From Flavobacterium potami (GTDB lineage: Bacteria > Bacteroidota > Bacteroidia > Flavobacteriales > Flavobacteriaceae), in contig NZ_JAINUY010000001.1 of NCBI RefSeq assembly GCF_020026915.1, positions 124,001 through 188,000 on the forward strand: 64,000 nucleotides of DNA, given 5' to 3'. The notes beneath the pieces are model-generated. The model was not told the origin of the DNA. It ran no database searches and saw nothing but the letters and a program-made list of their open reading frames with translations. This document shows, in pieces, positions 61,340 to 64,000 of the stretch. Position numbers and translations under genes: made by a program. Positions within the stretch are counted from its first letter, which is position 1; each line of letters opens with the position of its first letter.

Positions 61340-62773
61340 TTATTTCTCAACTTTTTTTAAGCCTAACTTTTCAGCTCTTTTAATCACAAAATCGTAAGCC
61401 GCTTGATATTCATTTGGAATATCTCCTTCTAAAATGGCTTCTTTTACAGCCTCTTTTAAAATACCAATTTCTCGAGAAGGTTTCAAATCAAACATTTCCA
61501 TAATTTCTTCTCCTGTAATTGGCGGTTGAAAATTACGAACCTGATCGCGTTCTTCGACTTCAACTATTTTTTTGCGAACCAGTTCGAAGTTTTTGTGATA
61601 TTTCTTGAATTTAGCAGGATTTTTGGTTGTGATATCCGCTTCGCATAAAGTCATTAAATTTTCTACATCTTCGCCAGCATCAAAAACCAAACGACGAACT
61701 GCACTGTCCGTTACAATATCTTGCGCCAAAACAATCGGACGAGAGCTCATAATAACCATTTTTTGAACGAATTTCATTTTATGGTTCAAAGGCATGTGTA
61801 AACGTTCGAAGATTTTCTTCGCCATTTTTCCACCAAGAAATTCATGACCGTGAAAAGTCCATCCTTGTTTTTTGGTGAAGCGCTTTGTTGGCGCTTTTCC
61901 AATGTCATGCAATAAAGCAGACCAGCGCAACCAAACATCATCAGTATTTGGGCAAATGTTATCGACAACTTCTAGCGTATGATAAAAATTGTTTTTATGG
62001 GTATGACCTTCAATTTCCTCTACCTGATTCAACGCTGTCAATTCAGGTAAAATAATATCTAAAAGCCCAGTTTTGTATAAAAGTAAAAATCCAGTTGAAG
62101 GTTTATCCGTCATGAGGATTTTGTTTAATTCATCAACGATTCTTTCGCCTGAAATAATTTTGATTCTTTCTGCATTTTTTGTGATGGCATTCAATGAATT
62201 TTCTTCGATTTCGAAATTCAATTGAGTCGCAAAACGAATCGCACGAAGCATTCGCAAAGGATCATCAGAATATGTAATGTCTGGATCCAAAGGCGTTTTG
62301 ATTGTTTTGCTTTCTAAATCTGTTAAACCATTAAATGGATCTAAAAGATCTCCGAAATTATTTTGATTTAAAGAAAGTGCGAAAGCATTGATCGTAAAAT
62401 CACGACGATTTTGATCATCTTGTAAAGTTCCGTTTTCAACAATCGGATTTCGGCTGTCGCGGCTATAAGATTCTTTTCGTGCACCAACAAATTCAATATC
62501 GGTATCTTCAAAACGAAGCATTGCTGTTCCATAACTTTTAAAAACCTGAACTTTTGGTTTGTTTGGGAGCAAATCTGAAACTTTAAGTGCTAATTCAATT
62601 CCGCTTCCAACTGCTACAACGTCAATATCTTTTTTAGAACCTCGGTTTAAAAGCAAGTCACGAACAAATCCGCCGATCACGTATGAGTCAACGTTTAATT
62701 CCTGAGAAGCTTTCGAAATAATATCGAAGATTTTGTTTTGTAAAGCAGATTTATAATTTGTTTGTACAGCCAC
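61340..62773 (-). CDS. cca: CCA-adding tRNA nucleotidyltransferase with HD domain
   Basis: 477 residues. Adds or repairs the CCA end of tRNAs, which the tRNA genes here do not encode. Head domain: YVIGGFVRDLLL (31-42) and KKDIDVVAVGSG with D49 and D51; RRDFTINAFAL; DPLRMLRAIRFATQL. An HD domain follows (RWSALLHDIGKAP). The start is GTG at 62771-62773: a TGA lies upstream in frame with no ATG between, and VQTNYKSALQNKIF leads into the domain. This GTG lies inside a GCCACGAATTCACTAATT repeat unit. ctaA follows. Confidence 0.95.
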   Translation of the reverse strand: MAVQTNYKSALQNKIFDIISKASQELNVDSYVIGGFVRDLLLNRGSKKDIDVVAVGSGIELALKVSDLLPNKPKVQVFKSYGTAMLRFEDTDIEFVGARKESYSRDSRNPIVENGTLQDDQNRRDFTINAFALSLNQNNFGDLLDPFNGLTDLESKTIKTPLDPDITYSDDPLRMLRAIRFATQLNFEIEENSLNAITKNAERIKIISGERIVDELNKILMTDKPSTGFLLLYKTGLLDIILPELTALNQVEEIEGHTHKNNFYHTLEVVDNICPNTDDVWLRWSALLHDIGKAPTKRFTKKQGWTFHGHEFLGGKMAKKIFERLHMPLNHKMKFVQKMVIMSSRPIVLAQDIVTDSAVRRLVFDAGEDVENLMTLCEADITTKNPAKFKKYHKNFELVRKKIVEVEERDQVRNFQPPITGEEIMEMFDLKPSREIGILKEAVKEAILEGDIPNEYQAAYDFVIKRAEKLGLKKVEK

Positions 62774-63222
62774 GAATTCACTAATTTTTTGAGTAAAAAT
62801 GCAATTTGAATTTCAGACGAAATAAATTGCACGCAAATTTACAACATAGAAAATGCCTATTATAATCTATCGCTCACTTTTTTGAAGAATTTAATAGTTT
62901 TTGATGTTGATTTTTGTGAAAATTGGAAAAGGGTTGCCACGAATTACGCGAATTACTTGAATTTCTTTTTTTCTGCCACAGATTAAAGGATGAAAAAACT
63001 TGATAATATTTGTATAAGAATAAATTATGTATTTGTGCAGGTAAATGATCTACCACAAATTACACAAATTAACACAAATTTATTTTTAATAGTTCAGATT
63101 TAAAATGATTCAGAATCTTTGTAAATCTTATATCTCGATCACTATAGAATGACAATTAATTTAGTCAATGTACGGAAGATTAATTTGTGTTAATTTGTGT
63201 TAATTTGTGTAATTTGTGGTTA
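62762..63222. repeat. Repeat-rich gap between cca and yaaA
   Basis: Inverted and tandem copies fill this gap: GCCACGAATTCACTAATT at the cca start (about 62769), TTGCCACGAATTACGCGAAT near 62934, then ACCACAAATTACACAAATT (63052-63081) facing TTAATTTGTGTTAATTTGTG with further tandem units (63181-63221). The 63052/63181 arms would form a long cruciform. No gene is seen. Confidence 0.85.
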
Positions 63223-63286
63223 AAAAATATTTATGCGGAAATAGAACAAATCAATTGCGATAATCTATTTTTAGAAATGCAATTTG

Positions 63287-63294
63287 TATTTTTG
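63287..63294 (+). promoter_or_regulatory. -7 element of yaaA
   Basis: TATTTTTG fits TAnnTTTG, 20 bases before the ATG. Confidence 0.5.
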
Positions 63295-63314
63295 AAACAT
63301 ACAAAAACGTACAA

Positions 63315-64000
63315 ATGAAAATTGTTATATCTCCAGCGAAATCATTGAATTTCGAAAAAGAATTACCAACATCTCAATATACAGAACCGTCTTTTTTAAA
63401 AGAAGCAAGAGTGGTTCATAAAGTAGTAAAACAAAAAAAGCCATCTGAATTATCAGAATTAATGTCGATTTCAGACAAACTAGCCGATTTAAATTGGAAA
63501 AGAAATCAAGATTGGAAAACACCTTTTACGCCAGAAAATGCACGCCCTGCAGTTTATACTTTTGATGGCGATGTTTATACGGGTTTAGATGCTTATACCA
63601 TTCCGTTAGATAAATTAGAGGTTCTGCAAGATAAACTTCGAATTTTATCTGGACTTTACGGACTTTTAAAACCTCTAGATTTAATGCAGGCATACCGCTT
63701 GGAAATGGGAACTAAAATGCCAGTTGCAGAATCTAAAAACCTACACGAATTCTGGAAACCAACAGTTACAAAAGCTTTAAACAAAGAATTGAAAAAAGAT
63801 GAGTTATTTGTGAATTTGGCAAGTAATGAATATTTTTCTGCAGTTGATGTAAAAGCTTTAAAAGTACCCGTTATTACGCCAGACTTTAAAGATTACAAAG
63901 ACGGAAAATTAAAAATGATCAGTTTTTTTGCTAAAAAGGCGAGAGGTATGATGGTTCGTTATATAATCGACACAAATGCTGAAACTATTGATGATCTAAA
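63315..64000 (+). CDS. yaaA: Peroxide stress protein YaaA, 3' end cut off
   Basis: The first 228 codons are present; the family is about 250 residues, so only the end is missing. Family marks: MKIVISPAKSLNFEKELP, RPAVYTFDGDVYTGLDAY, LRILSGLYGLLKPLDLMQAYRLEMGTKM (quoted as LSGLYGLLKPLDLMQAYRLE), NLASNEYFSAV and FFAKKARGMMVRYI. E. coli YaaA lowers free iron during peroxide stress and binds DNA. Stand-alone, transcribed to the right. Confidence 0.95.
   Translation, partial: MKIVISPAKSLNFEKELPTSQYTEPSFLKEARVVHKVVKQKKPSELSELMSISDKLADLNWKRNQDWKTPFTPENARPAVYTFDGDVYTGLDAYTIPLDKLEVLQDKLRILSGLYGLLKPLDLMQAYRLEMGTKMPVAESKNLHEFWKPTVTKALNKELKKDELFVNLASNEYFSAVDVKALKVPVITPDFKDYKDGKLKMISFFAKKARGMMVRYIIDTNAETIDDL

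Overview
The window reads as chromosomal DNA of a Flavobacterium-like member of the Bacteroidota. The evidence is the AT-rich sequence, a SusC/SusD pair, a protein with a type IX secretion type B C-terminal domain, a choice-of-anchor L protein, LytTR and 2TM-domain signalling proteins, and Bacteroidota promoters (TAnnTTTG at -7, in the best cases with TTG about 17-19 bases upstream). No phage, plasmid, IS transposase, CRISPR array or rRNA gene was seen. The two ends cut a GH97 glycosidase gene (left) and yaaA (right).

Region 1 (1-16990) is a polysaccharide utilisation locus for beta-mannan, probably galacto(gluco)mannan. A leftward operon encodes GH26 mannanase, a GPH-type sugar/cation symporter, GH130 mannosyl-glucose phosphorylase, an AGE-family (mannobiose) 2-epimerase, a secreted carbohydrate-binding protein and GH5_7 mannanase; a GH97 gene follows. 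A rightward set encodes an AraC-type regulator, SusC, SusD, a surface glycan-binding lipoprotein, and, after an internal terminator, GH27 alpha-galactosidase and a GH5_2-like endoglucanase. Together they predict surface capture and cutting, debranching, uptake of mannobiose, epimerisation to mannosyl-glucose, and phosphorolysis to mannose 1-phosphate plus glucose.

Region 2 (17000-31240) is mostly housekeeping: a beta-barrel porin, a lipoprotein amidase, rimO, a FadL-like barrel, a Gly/Tyr/Trp-rich repeat lipoprotein, proS, three tRNA-Glu genes, rpsT, a PAS histidine kinase with a single-domain response regulator, and typA. Region 3 (31290-46740) has a T9SS cargo protein, an ABC-2 exporter, an uncharacterised protein with a faint kinase-like C-terminal half, a phosphoesterase fused to an outer-membrane barrel, an HD-domain protein carrying the Pycsar-effector-type membrane domain, a large GAF protein, and an SDR/TetR pair with matching palindromic operators.

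Region 4 (46820-64000) has an NdpA-like nucleoid protein, a four-helix-bundle (IVP/S23) gene between inverted repeats, a PRiA4_ORF3-like protein, HPP and ClC membrane proteins, a VOC/acetyltransferase/YciI operon, a DinB-like protein, a TonB-dependent receptor, and a signalling operon in which a LytS-type kinase ending in a 2TM domain is followed by four separate 2TM proteins and a LytTR regulator. Heme A synthase, cca and the start of yaaA close the window.

Spaces between genes are repeatedly filled by several families of palindromic repeats. In two places a repeat appears to supply part of a gene: the stop codon of the GH5_7 mannanase gene and the GTG start of cca. The most interesting items are the five-fold 2TM domain set, the HD-PycTM protein without a nearby cyclase, the twin TetR operators, the repeat-flanked IVP gene and the repeat/gene overlaps.
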